Source: CAYVLI01 sp964452105 [NCBI: uncultured Nitrospinota bacterium] (lineage in GTDB: Bacteria; JAUXIQ01). From it: 7,347 nt of DNA. Shown here in pieces: positions 1 to 7,347 of this stretch (its first letter is position 1; every line of letters begins with the position of its first letter). A program made the translations under genes and the position numbers. The notes beneath the pieces were generated by a model, which did no database searches, was not told where the DNA came from, and worked only from the letters and a program-made list of their open reading frames with translations. The stretch spans positions 1 to 7,347 of the forward strand of contig CAYVLI010000119.1 in the NCBI GenBank assembly GCA_964452105.1, given 5' to 3'.

Positions 1-1751
1 TGGGACAGGATCATCTCGCGCATGGCCTTGATGCGCTCGCCAAAGAACATGTGCTCCGTCCGGCAGAGCCCGATCCCCTCGGCGCCGAAATCCCTGGCCA
101 CTTCCGCATCGTGGGGATTATCAGCATTGGCCCGCACCTTGAGCGTCCTTATTTCATCCGCCCATTTCATGAGGATGCCGAAATTGCCGCTCAGCTTCGG
201 TCGAACCAGTTCCACCTGTCCCAGGATAACCTCACCTGTGGCTCCGTTTATGGTGATGTAGTCACCTTCCTTTACCACCACACCGCCCCTGGCCACGAAT
301 TCGCCCCGTTCTTCGTGGACTATTAACTCCTCGCATCCGGCCACACAGCACTTGCCCATGCCCCTGGCCACCACCGCGGCGTGAGAGGTTATACCTCCCC
401 TGGTAGTAAGTATCCCTTGAGCGGCGTTCATTCCTCCTATATCTTCCGCCGAAGTCTCAGTCCTGACCAGAATTACCTTCTCTTTACCGGCCGCCAACTG
501 CTCCGCCTGCTCCGGGCTGAACACCACCTTCCCCACGGCAGCCCCTGGAGAAGCCGCCAGACCCTTCGCGATAACATCTATCTTCAAATCCGGGTCTATG
601 GTGGGAAACAGCAGGTTATTTACCTGCTCGGGTGGTACCCTCCTGACGGCCTCCCGCCTGTCTATGAGGCCCTCGTTCTCCATATCCACGGCTATGCGCA
701 CCGCGGCCGCGGCGGTCCGCTGGCCGGTCCTGGTCTGAAGCATGTAGAGCTTCCCCTTCTGTATGGTAAACTCCATATCCTGCACGTCCCTGTAATGCTT
801 CTCCAGCTTCTCCCCGATGGACAAAAGCTGTTCATACAAATCGGGCATGATCTCCTGGAGTTTGTGTATCTCCATAGGCGTGCGAATGCCGGCCACCACG
901 TCCTCGCCCTGTGCATTCACCAGAAACTCCCCGTACATCTTATTATCGCCGGTAGCAGGGTCTCTGGAAAACACCACGCCGCTGCCAGAGCTTTCCCCCA
1001 TATTGCCGAAAACCATGCTCTGTACGTTTACCGCCGTCCCCCAATCGTCAGGGATGCGGTTAAGCCTTCTATATTTTATGGCCCGGGGGACGTTCCACGA
1101 ATCGAAGACGGCGTTGATCCCCATCCGAAGCTGCTCCATAGGTTCCTCCGGGAAAGGATCGCTCGTCTTTTCCTCCACCAGCTCCTTGAACCCGACTACC
1201 AGTGCCTTCAGAGCTCCTACGTCAAGCTCTGTATCGAACTGAACCCCCAGCTCTTCCTTCTTTTTCTCAAGCAAGTCCTCGAACAGAGAGTGCTCCACAC
1301 CCAACACCACATCCCCGAACATGGTCACGAAACGGCGATAGGAATCGTAACCGAGCCGCTCGTTGCCGGATTTCTTTATGAGGCCCTGCACGGTATCATC
1401 ATTCAATCCTATGTTTAACACAGTGTCCATCATTCCGGGCATGGACACCCTGGCCCCCGAGCGTACCGAAAACAACAGCGGATTATCCGGATCCCCGAAA
1501 CGAGAGCCCATCTCATCTTCCACGCGGGACATGTTCTCCCGTACTTCATCCCATAAACGCCGTAGCAATTCATCCCCGGTCCGGAAATACTCCACACAGG
1601 CTTCAGTGCTTATGGTAAACCCCGGCGGAACAGGTATGCCAAGGTTGCTCATTTCGGCCAGATTAGCCCCCTTGCCGCCGAGCAGATTTCGCATCTGAGC
1701 CTTTCCTTCAGTCCCTCTGGTGCCGAAATAATATACGTATTTTTGACTCAT
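1..1751 (-). CDS. ppdK: Pyruvate, phosphate dikinase, N-terminal part (3' end beyond window)
   Basis: Pyruvate, phosphate dikinase is a cytoplasmic enzyme that reversibly converts pyruvate, ATP and phosphate to PEP, AMP and pyrophosphate. The frame opens at the ATG at 1751-1749, with AGGGGAAG at 1757-1764 as ribosome binding site, and stays open for 583 codons to the window edge. The N-terminal nucleotide-binding domain shows LLGGKGANLAEM (residues 23-34), SVRSGAR with Arg97, QDMEFTI (324-330) and LQTRTGQR (338-345). The swivelling phosphohistidine domain carries GGITSHAAVVARG, with His457 as the phosphorylated residue (His455 in the Clostridium symbiosum enzyme). The PEP/pyruvate barrel begins with GLCRTEHMFF near residue 561. 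Family members are about 875-900 residues, so roughly the last 300, including the catalytic Cys, lie outside. Thr455 and Ser456 beside the histidine match the position targeted by Ppdk regulatory proteins. It is the last gene seen in the glyQ-glyS-ppdK run. PEP synthase is excluded by the Ppdk-type N-terminus. The frame shows no break. Confidence 0.97.
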   Translation of the reverse strand, partial: MSQKYVYYFGTRGTEGKAQMRNLLGGKGANLAEMSNLGIPVPPGFTISTEACVEYFRTGDELLRRLWDEVRENMSRVEDEMGSRFGDPDNPLLFSVRSGARVSMPGMMDTVLNIGLNDDTVQGLIKKSGNERLGYDSYRRFVTMFGDVVLGVEHSLFEDLLEKKKEELGVQFDTELDVGALKALVVGFKELVEEKTSDPFPEEPMEQLRMGINAVFDSWNVPRAIKYRRLNRIPDDWGTAVNVQSMVFGNMGESSGSGVVFSRDPATGDNKMYGEFLVNAQGEDVVAGIRTPMEIHKLQEIMPDLYEQLLSIGEKLEKHYRDVQDMEFTIQKGKLYMLQTRTGQRTAAAAVRIAVDMENEGLIDRREAVRRVPPEQVNNLLFPTIDPDLKIDVIAKGLAASPGAAVGKVVFSPEQAEQLAAGKEKVILVRTETSAEDIGGMNAAQGILTTRGGITSHAAVVARGMGKCCVAGCEELIVHEERGEFVARGGVVVKEGDYITINGATGEVILGQVELVRPKLSGNFGILMKWADEIRTLKVRANADNPHDAEVARDFGAEGIGLCRTEHMFFGERIKAMREMILS

Positions 1752-1848
1752 CAAATCTTCCCCTATCCAAATTGTACCGTCAGATAAATAATTCCTTTAT
1801 TTATTAAAAAACGAGACGCCGTAAAAGACATATACATCCTACAAAATA
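1752..1848. other. AT-rich spacer between glyS and ppdK
   Basis: This 97-nt spacer is much richer in A and T than the flanking genes. On the minus strand it contains a T6 run (1806-1811) followed by a perfect inverted repeat and then the ppdK ribosome binding site. The T6 run is not preceded by a GC-rich stem, so I do not call a terminator. AT-rich hexamers resembling a -10 box exist, but none pairs with a good -35 box at normal spacing. A ppdK promoter here is plausible but not shown. Confidence 0.5.
1784..1804. repeat. Perfect 8-bp inverted repeat upstream of ppdK
   Basis: Plus-strand ATAAATAA (1784-1791) and TTATTTAT (1797-1804) are exact reverse complements separated by the 5-nt TTCCT. 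The centre is 43 nt upstream of the ppdK ATG. An all-AT stem would be weak as RNA, so a protein-binding operator or simply low-complexity AT sequence is as likely as a hairpin. The function is unknown. Confidence 0.45.
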
Positions 1849-3921
1849 TTATCCTCCGCTCACTATTTTCGAAAAATCGGCTATGGATGAAAATAGTCCC
1901 GCCACCTTGTACAACAAAGCCAGGCGGTTATGTCTTAACTCCCGGTCTTTCGCCATAACCAGGACGGTGTCGAAAAAATGGTCAACGTCCTCCCGGAGCC
2001 CGGCTGTTATTGCAAGCGCCTTAATGTAATCTTCTCTTGCCAGCAGACCGGCCAATTCCTTTTCGACCCCCCCCGTTCCCTCATACAATACCCTCTCCGG
2101 TTCCTCGGCTAATAGAGATTCATCAACGTCCCCAAAACTTTCCCGCGGTATTATGTTCACCACCCTCTTAAAGGTCGTAGTCAGGGCCTCGAAGTCCGGC
2201 CTGCTCGAAAACTCTCTGAGGGCATCCAGCCTCATTTTCAGACCGTACAGATCGTCGAAGCCAGCCCCCATGGCGGCGTCAACAAGGTCATACCTGTATC
2301 CATCCGAAAGACAGAGGTTCTCCAGGCGGCGGCCGATAAAATCCAGCGCCTCATCCTTCACCTTCCGAGCCTCCCCGGCCGCCTTTTCGTTTAAAACCTC
2401 CAGCGCCTTGTCTACGGCATCGCTCAGGGAAAAACGGTAAGCCTTATCTATGACTATATTTATAATCCCTATGGCCTGCCGCCTCAAACCGTGAGGGTCC
2501 AGATTGCCCGTGGGCTTCACCCCTATTCCGAAACTCCCCACGATGGTATCCAGCTTGTCAGCTATGCTGAGCAGAGCGCCAGTGTGGGTTTCGGGAAGTT
2601 CATCTCCGGAATAGCGCGGCAAATAGTGCTCGAATATGGCCCTGGCCACCTCCTCATCTTCGCCGCAGAGGACCGCATACTCCCTCCCCATTATGCCCTG
2701 AAGTTCGGGGAACTCGTACACCATCTGGGTCATGAGATCGGCCTTGCTCAAATAAGCGGCCCGTTCTACCGACTTATCGGAACCCGCCCCTACGACCGAC
2801 TGCAGCCATAAGACCAGCTCGCGGAACCGCTCCATCTTCTCGTATGAGGTGCCCAGCTTCTCCTGGTAGAGCACGCGTTTCAACCCCTCCACGTAGTCCT
2901 CCAGAGGCCTGGACGTATCCTCCCTGAAGAAAAACATTGCGTCGGCCAGGCGCGCCCTGAGAACCTTCTCGTTGCCGTGGGCCACCGCCTCGAGGTTCCC
3001 GGCCAGTGTGTTCCCAACGGCGATGAAGTTGGGCATCAGCGTCCCTCCCGGCCGTTCCACGGGAAAGTAGCGCTGGTGTTTGACCATGGCCGTGGTGAGC
3101 ACATCGCGGGGAAGTTTCAGGTACTCCTCGTCGAAGCGACCCCAGACGCCCACCGGGTACTCCACCAGGTTAGATACAATATCGAGGAGTTCGTCTTCCT
3201 TGCATGGAACGCCGCCGTTGGCCGCAGCCAGTTCGTGAACGGTATCCCTGACCATTTTCTTCCTGACGGCCGTATCCACGATGACCATGCGTTCGCCGGT
3301 CATTTTCAGGTATGAGGCCGGGGTCTCGACCACGAAAGCATCAGGGGCCATGAACCTGTGTCCCCGGGAGAGATTCCCGCTCTGCACCCCGCCATACTCA
3401 AACTCCACCGTCCGTTCCCCATACAGGCAGAGCAGCCAGTGGATAGGGCGCACGAACCGGACTTCCCCCTCTCCCCAGCGCATGGACTTGGGAAATGGTA
3501 TCTGTTCGATGAGCTCTACAGCCAACCCGGGCAGCAGACGGAAAATCTCCCCGCCCTTATCCGCCCTCTCTGCGAAAAGATACTCGCCCTTCTCCGTCTC
3601 CATCACTTTCAACTCATCCACCGAAACACCGCATTTATCGGCGAACCCCAGGGCCGCCTTCGTGGGTTTACCCTCCTCATCGAAGGCCACTCTCACGGGA
3701 GGCCCCGAAAGCCTGGTGACCAGCTCCTTCTGCTCCTCCGCAACGTCCTTCACCATGAGAACCATGCGGCGAGGGGTCCCCCATGCATGGACCTCCCCCG
3801 CTTCCATGCGGTTCCTCTCCGTCAAGGCCCTCCAGTTCTTCTCCATGGACTGCAGGGCGGGATTAAGGTAACCGGAGGGAATCTCTTCCGTGCCTATCTC
3901 AAGCAGAAAATCTCTGCTCAT
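1849..3921 (-). CDS. glyS: Glycyl-tRNA synthetase beta subunit
   Basis: This is the beta subunit of the bacterial alpha2beta2 glycyl-tRNA synthetase, which charges tRNA-Gly in the cytoplasm; beta supplies most tRNA binding, including the anticodon region. The 690-residue product matches the usual length (E. coli GlyS, 689). The N-terminus has the family signature [11 protein letters not shown] (residues 6-16), followed by [10 protein letters not shown] (141-150), RGHRF (186-190), KHQRYFP (281-287), EFPELQG (403-409) and [17 protein letters not shown] (470-486). The C-terminal region, about 580-686, is the DALR-type anticodon-binding helical domain, with [11 protein letters not shown] at 649-659. 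The ATG overlaps the glyQ stop as ATGA. AAGGAGG at 3926-3932, inside the end of glyQ, is the ribosome binding site, only 4 nt from the ATG. The stop is TAA. The gene is complete and the frame unbroken. Confidence 0.98.
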   Translation of the reverse strand: MSRDFLLEIGTEEIPSGYLNPALQSMEKNWRALTERNRMEAGEVHAWGTPRRMVLMVKDVAEEQKELVTRLSGPPVRVAFDEEGKPTKAALGFADKCGVSVDELKVMETEKGEYLFAERADKGGEIFRLLPGLAVELIEQIPFPKSMRWGEGEVRFVRPIHWLLCLYGERTVEFEYGGVQSGNLSRGHRFMAPDAFVVETPASYLKMTGERMVIVDTAVRKKMVRDTVHELAAANGGVPCKEDELLDIVSNLVEYPVGVWGRFDEEYLKLPRDVLTTAMVKHQRYFPVERPGGTLMPNFIAVGNTLAGNLEAVAHGNEKVLRARLADAMFFFREDTSRPLEDYVEGLKRVLYQEKLGTSYEKMERFRELVLWLQSVVGAGSDKSVERAAYLSKADLMTQMVYEFPELQGIMGREYAVLCGEDEEVARAIFEHYLPRYSGDELPETHTGALLSIADKLDTIVGSFGIGVKPTGNLDPHGLRRQAIGIINIVIDKAYRFSLSDAVDKALEVLNEKAAGEARKVKDEALDFIGRRLENLCLSDGYRYDLVDAAMGAGFDDLYGLKMRLDALREFSSRPDFEALTTTFKRVVNIIPRESFGDVDESLLAEEPERVLYEGTGGVEKELAGLLAREDYIKALAITAGLREDVDHFFDTVLVMAKDRELRHNRLALLYKVAGLFSSIADFSKIVSGG

Positions 3922-3932
3922 CTATCCTCCTT
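3918..3932 (-). promoter_or_regulatory. glyQ-glyS ATGA overlap with internal ribosome binding site
   Basis: The glyQ stop TGA (3920-3918) and the glyS ATG (3921-3919) share bases as ATGA, and the glyS Shine-Dalgarno AAGGAGG (3926-3932) lies in the last glyQ codons. Such overlaps usually indicate translational coupling, which fits subunits needed in equal amounts. Confidence 0.85.
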
Positions 3933-4805
3933 GTCAAACTTTCCCATCAAAGGATAGCCCATCTGCTCACGCTGCTTCAGGTAAATCTCGCCGCACCTCC
4001 TGGCCATGCCCCTCACCCTTCCTATATATCCCGTGCGCTCGGTGACGCTGATGGCCCCCCTGGCATCCAGCAGGTTGAAGGTATGCGAACATTTCAGGCA
4101 GTGGTCATAGGCCGGTAACGCAAAACCTTCATCAAGCAGATGATGAGATTCAGACTCATACATATCGAACAGTTTGAACAACATATTTACGTCTGCCAGG
4201 TGAAAGTTGTAGTGGGAGAACTCTACCTCGCCCTGGTGATGCACGTCTCCGTACTTCACCCCGCCATCCCAGACCAGGTCATATACGCTGTCCACATCCT
4301 GGAGATACATGGCGATGCGCTCCAGGCCGTAGGTTATCTCCACCGATACGGGCTTCAGGTCCAGGCCTCCGGCCTGCTGGAAGTAAGTGAACTGGGTAAT
4401 CTCCATGCCGTCCAGCCATACCTCCCATCCCAGGCCCCATGCGCCCAGAGTGGGCGCCTCCCAATCATCCTCCACGAACCTGATGTCGTGGTCCATCGGG
4501 TCTATGCCCAATCGCCGCAGGCTCTCCAGATAGATTTCCTGAATGTCCAGAGGTGAGGGCTTGATTACGACCTGGTACTGATAGTAGTGTTGGAGGCGGT
4601 TGGGGTTCTCCCCGTAGCGCCCGTCAGCAGGCCGACGCGATGGCTCGACGTAGGCCACCCTCCAGGGCTCAGGCCCCAGGACCCGCAGAAAAGTGGCAGG
4701 ATTCATCGTCCCCGCCCCCTTCTCCACGTCATAAGGCTGCTGGATGATGCATCCTCTCTCGGCCCAGAACCTCTCCAGAGCCATTATCAGTTCCTGAAAG
4801 ACCAA
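3918..4805 (-). CDS. glyQ: Glycyl-tRNA synthetase alpha subunit (TTG start)
   Basis: GlyQ is the catalytic alpha subunit of the heterotetrameric glycyl-tRNA synthetase and forms glycyl-adenylate. Starting at the TTG at 4805-4803 the protein is 295 residues, the normal family length. It then begins [14 protein letters not shown], aligning with the usual M-x-FQ start. Family hallmarks, numbered from this start, are [19 protein letters not shown] (30-48), [19 protein letters not shown] (52-70), [19 protein letters not shown] (112-130), [13 protein letters not shown] (135-147) and [13 protein letters not shown] (155-167). AGGAG at 4815-4819, 9 nt upstream, supports this start. A longer frame opens at another TTG (4874), but its extra 23 residues match nothing in the family and it lacks a ribosome binding site. 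The frame is complete, ends in TGA and overlaps glyS by 4 nt. Function is near certain; the start is well supported but inferred. Confidence 0.95.
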   Translation of the reverse strand: MVFQELIMALERFWAERGCIIQQPYDVEKGAGTMNPATFLRVLGPEPWRVAYVEPSRRPADGRYGENPNRLQHYYQYQVVIKPSPLDIQEIYLESLRRLGIDPMDHDIRFVEDDWEAPTLGAWGLGWEVWLDGMEITQFTYFQQAGGLDLKPVSVEITYGLERIAMYLQDVDSVYDLVWDGGVKYGDVHHQGEVEFSHYNFHLADVNMLFKLFDMYESESHHLLDEGFALPAYDHCLKCSHTFNLLDARGAISVTERTGYIGRVRGMARRCGEIYLKQREQMGYPLMGKFDKEDR

Positions 4806-4819
4806 CTCTGCTATCTCCT
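4803..4819 (-). promoter_or_regulatory. Ribosome binding site fixing the glyQ TTG start
   Basis: On the minus strand AGGAG (4819-4815) is followed after 9 nt by TTG (4805-4803). It is the only in-frame start near the conserved FQELI segment with a good Shine-Dalgarno. The GTG at 4838 and the TTG at 4874 have none. Confidence 0.75.
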
Positions 4820-4936
4820 GAAAAACACCTGTATCCACCCGGGAAAAGTCGTCTCTACTATAAGTGCAGGTCAAGTCAAAAAAAGGCAGGGGGAATTAAC
4901 GGCGCATTCGGCATGGCCATGCCGGAAAAATTCTCT
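4806..4936. other. Spacer between cimA and glyQ
   Basis: This 131-nt spacer is the longest in the window. On the minus strand, in order, it holds a perfect 16-bp palindrome, a T7 run (4884-4878), the overlapping -35-like hexamers TTGACT and TTGACC (4879-4869), and TATAGT (4862-4857). TTGACT and TATAGT are only 11 nt apart, too close for a standard promoter. TAGAGA, 16 nt after TTGACT, is a poor -10. A glyQ promoter is possible but not demonstrated. No T-box element fits or is seen here. Confidence 0.45.
4909..4924. repeat. Perfect 16-bp palindrome downstream of cimA
   Basis: CGGCATGGCCATGCCG is exactly self-complementary with no spacer and begins 12 nt after the cimA stop. It is GC-rich, so it could form a stem in the cimA-glyQ transcript, although a true hairpin must open central bases as a loop. 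The nearest downstream T run (4884-4878) is about 24 nt away, so it is not a normal intrinsic terminator. Options are a 3'-end stabilising or processing stem, a dimeric protein site, or chance. Confidence 0.5.
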
Positions 4937-6532
4937 CTAACCCTCCTTCGCCGTCTTACCGGCTTCGTCTTCGTCCTTGATTAGTTTGTACTGGATGCTC
5001 TCCACCAGGGCCTGCCAGCTCGCTTCAATGATGTTGTCCGAGACGCCTACCGTTCCCCACCGGCTCTTTCCATCTCCCGACTCCACCAGCACCCTTGTGA
5101 GCGCGCCGGTGCCTGCATTCTGGTTCAGTATGCGCACCTTGTAGTCGAACAACTCCACCTGGCTCAACTGAGGATAAAATTTCTCCAGAGCCTTGCGCAG
5201 AGCGTTGTCCAGCGCGTTGACCGGCCCACGCCCCTCGGCGGCCGTGTGCTCAACCACCCCGTCCACGGACACCCTTATGGTGGCCTCGCAGTAGGGCTCC
5301 TTCTTCTCATCCCTCTTCTCGACTACGACACTGAAACCCATCAAGTCGAAGAACTTGCGGTCTTCTCCCATTGCCCGCTTCATGAGCAGTTCGAACGAGC
5401 CCTCCGCCCCCTCGAACTGGTAGCCCTGGCTCTCCAGTTCCTTGAGCTGACTGAGAATAAGCCCCACAGCAGGGTCCTTCTTGTTCAGCTCGATTTTATA
5501 TTCCGCAGCCTTGAACATCACGTTGCTCTTGCCCGACAGATCCGACACCAGCACGCGGCGCCTGTTTCCCACCAACTCCGGGCTGATATGCTCGTAAGTC
5601 TCTGAATTGCGCTGTACAGCGCTCACGTGCAGCCCCCCCTTGTGAGCGAAGGCGCTCTTACCCACGAACGGCTGGCGAGTCCATGGGTTAAGATTGGCCA
5701 GTTCGTTTATGTAGCCGGAGACGTCCTTGAGCTTCCGCATGTTCTCGTCCGATATGCATTCCATCCCCAGCTTCAGCTTGAGGTTGGGAATAACAGAGCA
5801 CAGATTGGCGTTGCCGCAGCGCTCTCCATAGCCGTTGATGGTCCCCTGCACCTGCGTCGCCCCGGCCTGGACCGCTATGATTGTGTTGGCCACAGCCATC
5901 TCGCAGTCGTTGTGAGTATGTATTCCCAGCGGGGTTTTGACATTCTTCTTAACCTCCTTCATGGCGGATTTTATCTCTGAAGGCATGCTCCCGCCGTTGG
6001 TGTCGCAGAGAACCATGCAATCCGCCCCGGCGTCCCTGGCCGTGAGAAGGCACTTGATGGCGTAATCACGGTTGCGCTTGAAACCGTCGAAGAAGTGCTC
6101 GGCATCGTAGATTACCTCGCGGCCCTCCTTCTTGAGATATTCAACCGTGTCGTAGATCATCTCCAGGTTCTCTTCCAACGAGACCCGAAGCGCCTCGAGG
6201 ACGTGCAGGTCCCAGGTCTTGGAGACCAGGGTGACAACCTCCGTCTCCGCATTCAGAATCGAACGTATATTGGCATCCCTGGCGGCGGTTATACCAGCAC
6301 GACGGGTATTGCCGAAAGCAGCTATCTTTGCCTGCGAGAGGGAAATATTTTTAATCTTCTTGAAAAACTCGATATCTCTGGGGTTAGAGCCCGGATACCC
6401 GCCCTCGATATAGTGGATGCCCATATCGTCCAGCTTCTCTACAATCCTCACCTTGTCTTCCGCCGACAACGATACCTCTTCGGCCTGTGCGCCGTCCCTC
6501 AGCGTGGTATCGTATAGTTTTACCTTTTTCAT
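4937..6532 (-). CDS. cimA: (R)-citramalate synthase, CimA type
   Basis: Citramalate synthase condenses pyruvate with acetyl-CoA to (R)-citramalate, the entry to threonine-independent 2-oxobutyrate and isoleucine synthesis. The 531-residue protein is an alpha-isopropylmalate synthase-superfamily member. It has [11 protein letters not shown] (6-16; Arg12 and metal-binding Asp13), [14 protein letters not shown] (44-57), HTHND with metal ligands His205 and His207, NGYGERCGN (233-241) and HKGGLH (297-302). Residues of about 395-515 form a LeuA-type C-terminal regulatory domain, so feedback inhibition, probably by isoleucine, is expected. The early GGYPGSNP segment and the overall length match the CimA group found in Geobacter and many anaerobes rather than LeuA or homocitrate synthase; substrate choice remains inferred. 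The ATG at 6532 has GAGGG (6540-6536) just upstream. It lies 29 nt behind lysC and is probably co-transcribed with it. It ends in TAG. Confidence 0.92.
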   Translation of the reverse strand: MKKVKLYDTTLRDGAQAEEVSLSAEDKVRIVEKLDDMGIHYIEGGYPGSNPRDIEFFKKIKNISLSQAKIAAFGNTRRAGITAARDANIRSILNAETEVVTLVSKTWDLHVLEALRVSLEENLEMIYDTVEYLKKEGREVIYDAEHFFDGFKRNRDYAIKCLLTARDAGADCMVLCDTNGGSMPSEIKSAMKEVKKNVKTPLGIHTHNDCEMAVANTIIAVQAGATQVQGTINGYGERCGNANLCSVIPNLKLKLGMECISDENMRKLKDVSGYINELANLNPWTRQPFVGKSAFAHKGGLHVSAVQRNSETYEHISPELVGNRRRVLVSDLSGKSNVMFKAAEYKIELNKKDPAVGLILSQLKELESQGYQFEGAEGSFELLMKRAMGEDRKFFDLMGFSVVVEKRDEKKEPYCEATIRVSVDGVVEHTAAEGRGPVNALDNALRKALEKFYPQLSQVELFDYKVRILNQNAGTGALTRVLVESGDGKSRWGTVGVSDNIIEASWQALVESIQYKLIKDEDEAGKTAKEG

Positions 6533-6561
6533 TTTCCCTCTCTCTGAAGATTGGATTGCTT

Positions 6562-7044
6562 TCAGTCGTCCTCGCCGAGCTTGAAAGAATCGTGAAGCGC
6601 CCTTACCGCAAGCTCAGCGTATTTTTCCCCTATGACGCAGGAAACCTTTATCTCCGAGGTGCTTATCATCTGTATGTTTATGCTCTCTCCGGCCAGGGTC
6701 TTAAACATCTGCGCGGCTATCCCGGAATGACTCTGCATCCCCACTCCCACGATAGAGACCTTGGCTATGTTTTCGTCCACGGTTACGTTGCCGGCGCCTA
6801 TCTCATCGGCCACTTCTTTAACCCGCTCCATCACCCCGGCCACATCGCTCTTGGGCACGGTGCAGGAGATATCGGTCATGCCCTGATCGCTCACGTTTTG
6901 AATTATCATATCGACAACAACACCGGCATCCGCGATCTTCCCGAAAATCTTTTCGGCGATACCAGGTTTATCAGGCACCCGGGCTACGGTCAGTTTCGCC
7001 TGCTTCTTGTCACAGGCGACACCGGAGACCACCACTCTTTCCAT
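6562..7044 (-). other. Possible internal start for an aspartate kinase beta subunit
   Basis: An in-frame ATG at 7044-7042 ([14 protein letters not shown]) would yield a 160-residue polypeptide made only of the two ACT domains. In Bacillus subtilis and Corynebacterium glutamicum a separate beta subunit of about 160-172 residues starts from nearly the same place inside lysC. The ribosome binding site is poor: AAGGAGGG lies about 30 nt upstream and suits an in-frame TTG better than this ATG. The start is therefore suggested by homology and position, not by strong translation signals. Confidence 0.3.
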
Positions 7045-7347
7045 GCTCTCATCTTCTCTGGTAACCAAAGTTCCACTGCCCTCCTTGAAAGTGGATTTAA
7101 CCAGCACAGGCACATTGAATTTCATGGCGAACTCCACACACCTGTTATGGAGCACCTTGGCCCCCAGACTGGCCATTTCCATCATCTCTTCATAGGATAT
7201 TTTATCCAGCTTCCTTGCGTTCGTCACCACGTTAGGGTCCGCAGAAAAAACCCCCTCCACATCCGTATAAATAATACATAAATCCGCCTTCAGCGCCGCA
7301 GCCAGGGCCACGGCGGTCGTGTCCGAACCCCCTCGTCCGAAGGTGGT
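6562..7347 (-). CDS. lysC: Aspartate kinase, C-terminal part (5' end beyond window)
   Basis: Aspartate kinase phosphorylates aspartate, the first step to lysine, threonine, methionine and diaminopimelate. The fragment has 261 codons plus a TGA stop and is already in frame at the window edge, reading [14 protein letters not shown], the kinase-domain signature normally near residue 160. Next come [12 protein letters not shown] (fragment residues 27-38) and [20 protein letters not shown] (50-69). Two ACT domains follow, about 110-175 with [13 protein letters not shown], and about 185-250 with [12 protein letters not shown] and [14 protein letters not shown]. This is the allosteric layout of lysine- and/or threonine-inhibited monofunctional enzymes such as those of Corynebacterium and Bacillus. 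It ends soon after the second ACT pair, so no homoserine dehydrogenase is fused to it. A GTG at 7311 could be mistaken for the start, but the conserved residues upstream show that the gene continues to the right; about 150 N-terminal residues are missing. cimA follows after 29 nt. Confidence 0.96.
   Translation of the reverse strand, partial: TTFGRGGSDTTAVALAAALKADLCIIYTDVEGVFSADPNVVTNARKLDKISYEEMMEMASLGAKVLHNRCVEFAMKFNVPVLVKSTFKEGSGTLVTREDESMERVVVSGVACDKKQAKLTVARVPDKPGIAEKIFGKIADAGVVVDMIIQNVSDQGMTDISCTVPKSDVAGVMERVKEVADEIGAGNVTVDENIAKVSIVGVGMQSHSGIAAQMFKTLAGESINIQMISTSEIKVSCVIGEKYAELAVRALHDSFKLGEDD

Noticed and set aside
630-640. GGGTGGTACCC on the plus strand, resembling the T-box core GGGTGGNACC
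   Set aside because: It lies inside the ppdK coding sequence on the antisense strand, lacks the flanking AGGG..GCG bases, and has no specifier stem, terminator or downstream gene.
692-916. A 74-codon minus-strand frame
   Set aside because: It lies in a different frame inside ppdK, which is intact and conserved across this stretch.
381-1418. A 345-codon open frame on the plus strand opposite ppdK
   Set aside because: It runs antisense to a perfectly conserved ppdK frame. Its translation is rich in Leu, His, Pro and Arg, as expected from the reverse complement of coding DNA, with no recognisable domain.
1806-1830. The T6 run after glyS as an intrinsic terminator
   Set aside because: No stable GC-rich stem precedes the run; the best local pairing is about 3 bp.
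4857-4879. TTGACT and TATAGT as a glyQ promoter
   Set aside because: The hexamers are only 11 nt apart instead of about 17, and the hexamers at proper spacing are poor.
4876-4920. A 14-codon minus-strand mini-frame ([14 protein letters not shown]) in the cimA-glyQ spacer, as a leader peptide
   Set aside because: The nearest Shine-Dalgarno (AAGGAGG in the end of cimA) is about 21 nt away. The frame has no run of Gly or branched-chain codons and no attenuator follows.
4806-4936. A T-box riboswitch before glyQ
   Set aside because: Glycyl-tRNA synthetase genes are often T-box controlled, but the spacer is shorter than a normal T-box leader and contains no GGGTGGNACC on the minus strand.
6487-7281. 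A 264-codon plus-strand open frame opposite lysC and the start of cimA
   Set aside because: It is antisense to conserved aspartate kinase sequence, crosses the lysC-cimA gap and is His-rich without domains; a shadow frame. The same holds for the plus-strand frames opposite glyS, glyQ and cimA.

Overview
The window is a compact run of five protein genes, all on the minus strand and so read from right to left: lysC (5' part missing), cimA, glyQ, glyS and ppdK (3' part missing). All five are recognisable housekeeping or central-metabolism genes. I see no gene on the plus strand, no RNA gene, no mobile element, no CRISPR array and no phage trace. The long plus-strand open frames lie antisense to the real genes and carry no recognisable protein.

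Layout from right to left: the C-terminal two thirds of a monofunctional aspartate kinase; after 29 nt, a complete (R)-citramalate synthase; after a 131-nt spacer holding a perfect 16-bp palindrome, glyQ, which starts at a TTG codon; glyS, overlapping glyQ by an ATGA; and after a 97-nt AT-rich spacer with a second perfect inverted repeat, the N-terminal two thirds of pyruvate, phosphate dikinase. The order, spacing and shared strand fit one or two transcription units (lysC-cimA and glyQ-glyS-ppdK, possibly joined). No convincing intrinsic terminator or promoter separates them.

Biologically, lysC commits aspartate to lysine, threonine and methionine. cimA makes citramalate from pyruvate and acetyl-CoA, giving a threonine-independent route to 2-oxobutyrate and isoleucine. 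Ppdk interconverts pyruvate and PEP. The window is therefore biased to the pyruvate/PEP/oxaloacetate node and its amino acids. glyQS encodes the alpha2beta2 bacterial glycyl-tRNA synthetase.

Organism: a bacterium, because the glycyl-tRNA synthetase is the two-subunit type. Ppdk, a citramalate route and moderately GC-rich DNA suggest an anaerobe. The pairings glyQ-glyS-ppdK and lysC-cimA are, from memory, familiar from Desulfobacterota such as Geobacter and from some Clostridia-like lineages. I cannot choose between these from sequence alone.

I found no undescribed system here. The points worth checking are small: the glyQ start, a possible internal start for an aspartate kinase regulatory subunit, two spacer palindromes, and the lack of a Ppdk regulatory protein gene between glyS and ppdK.
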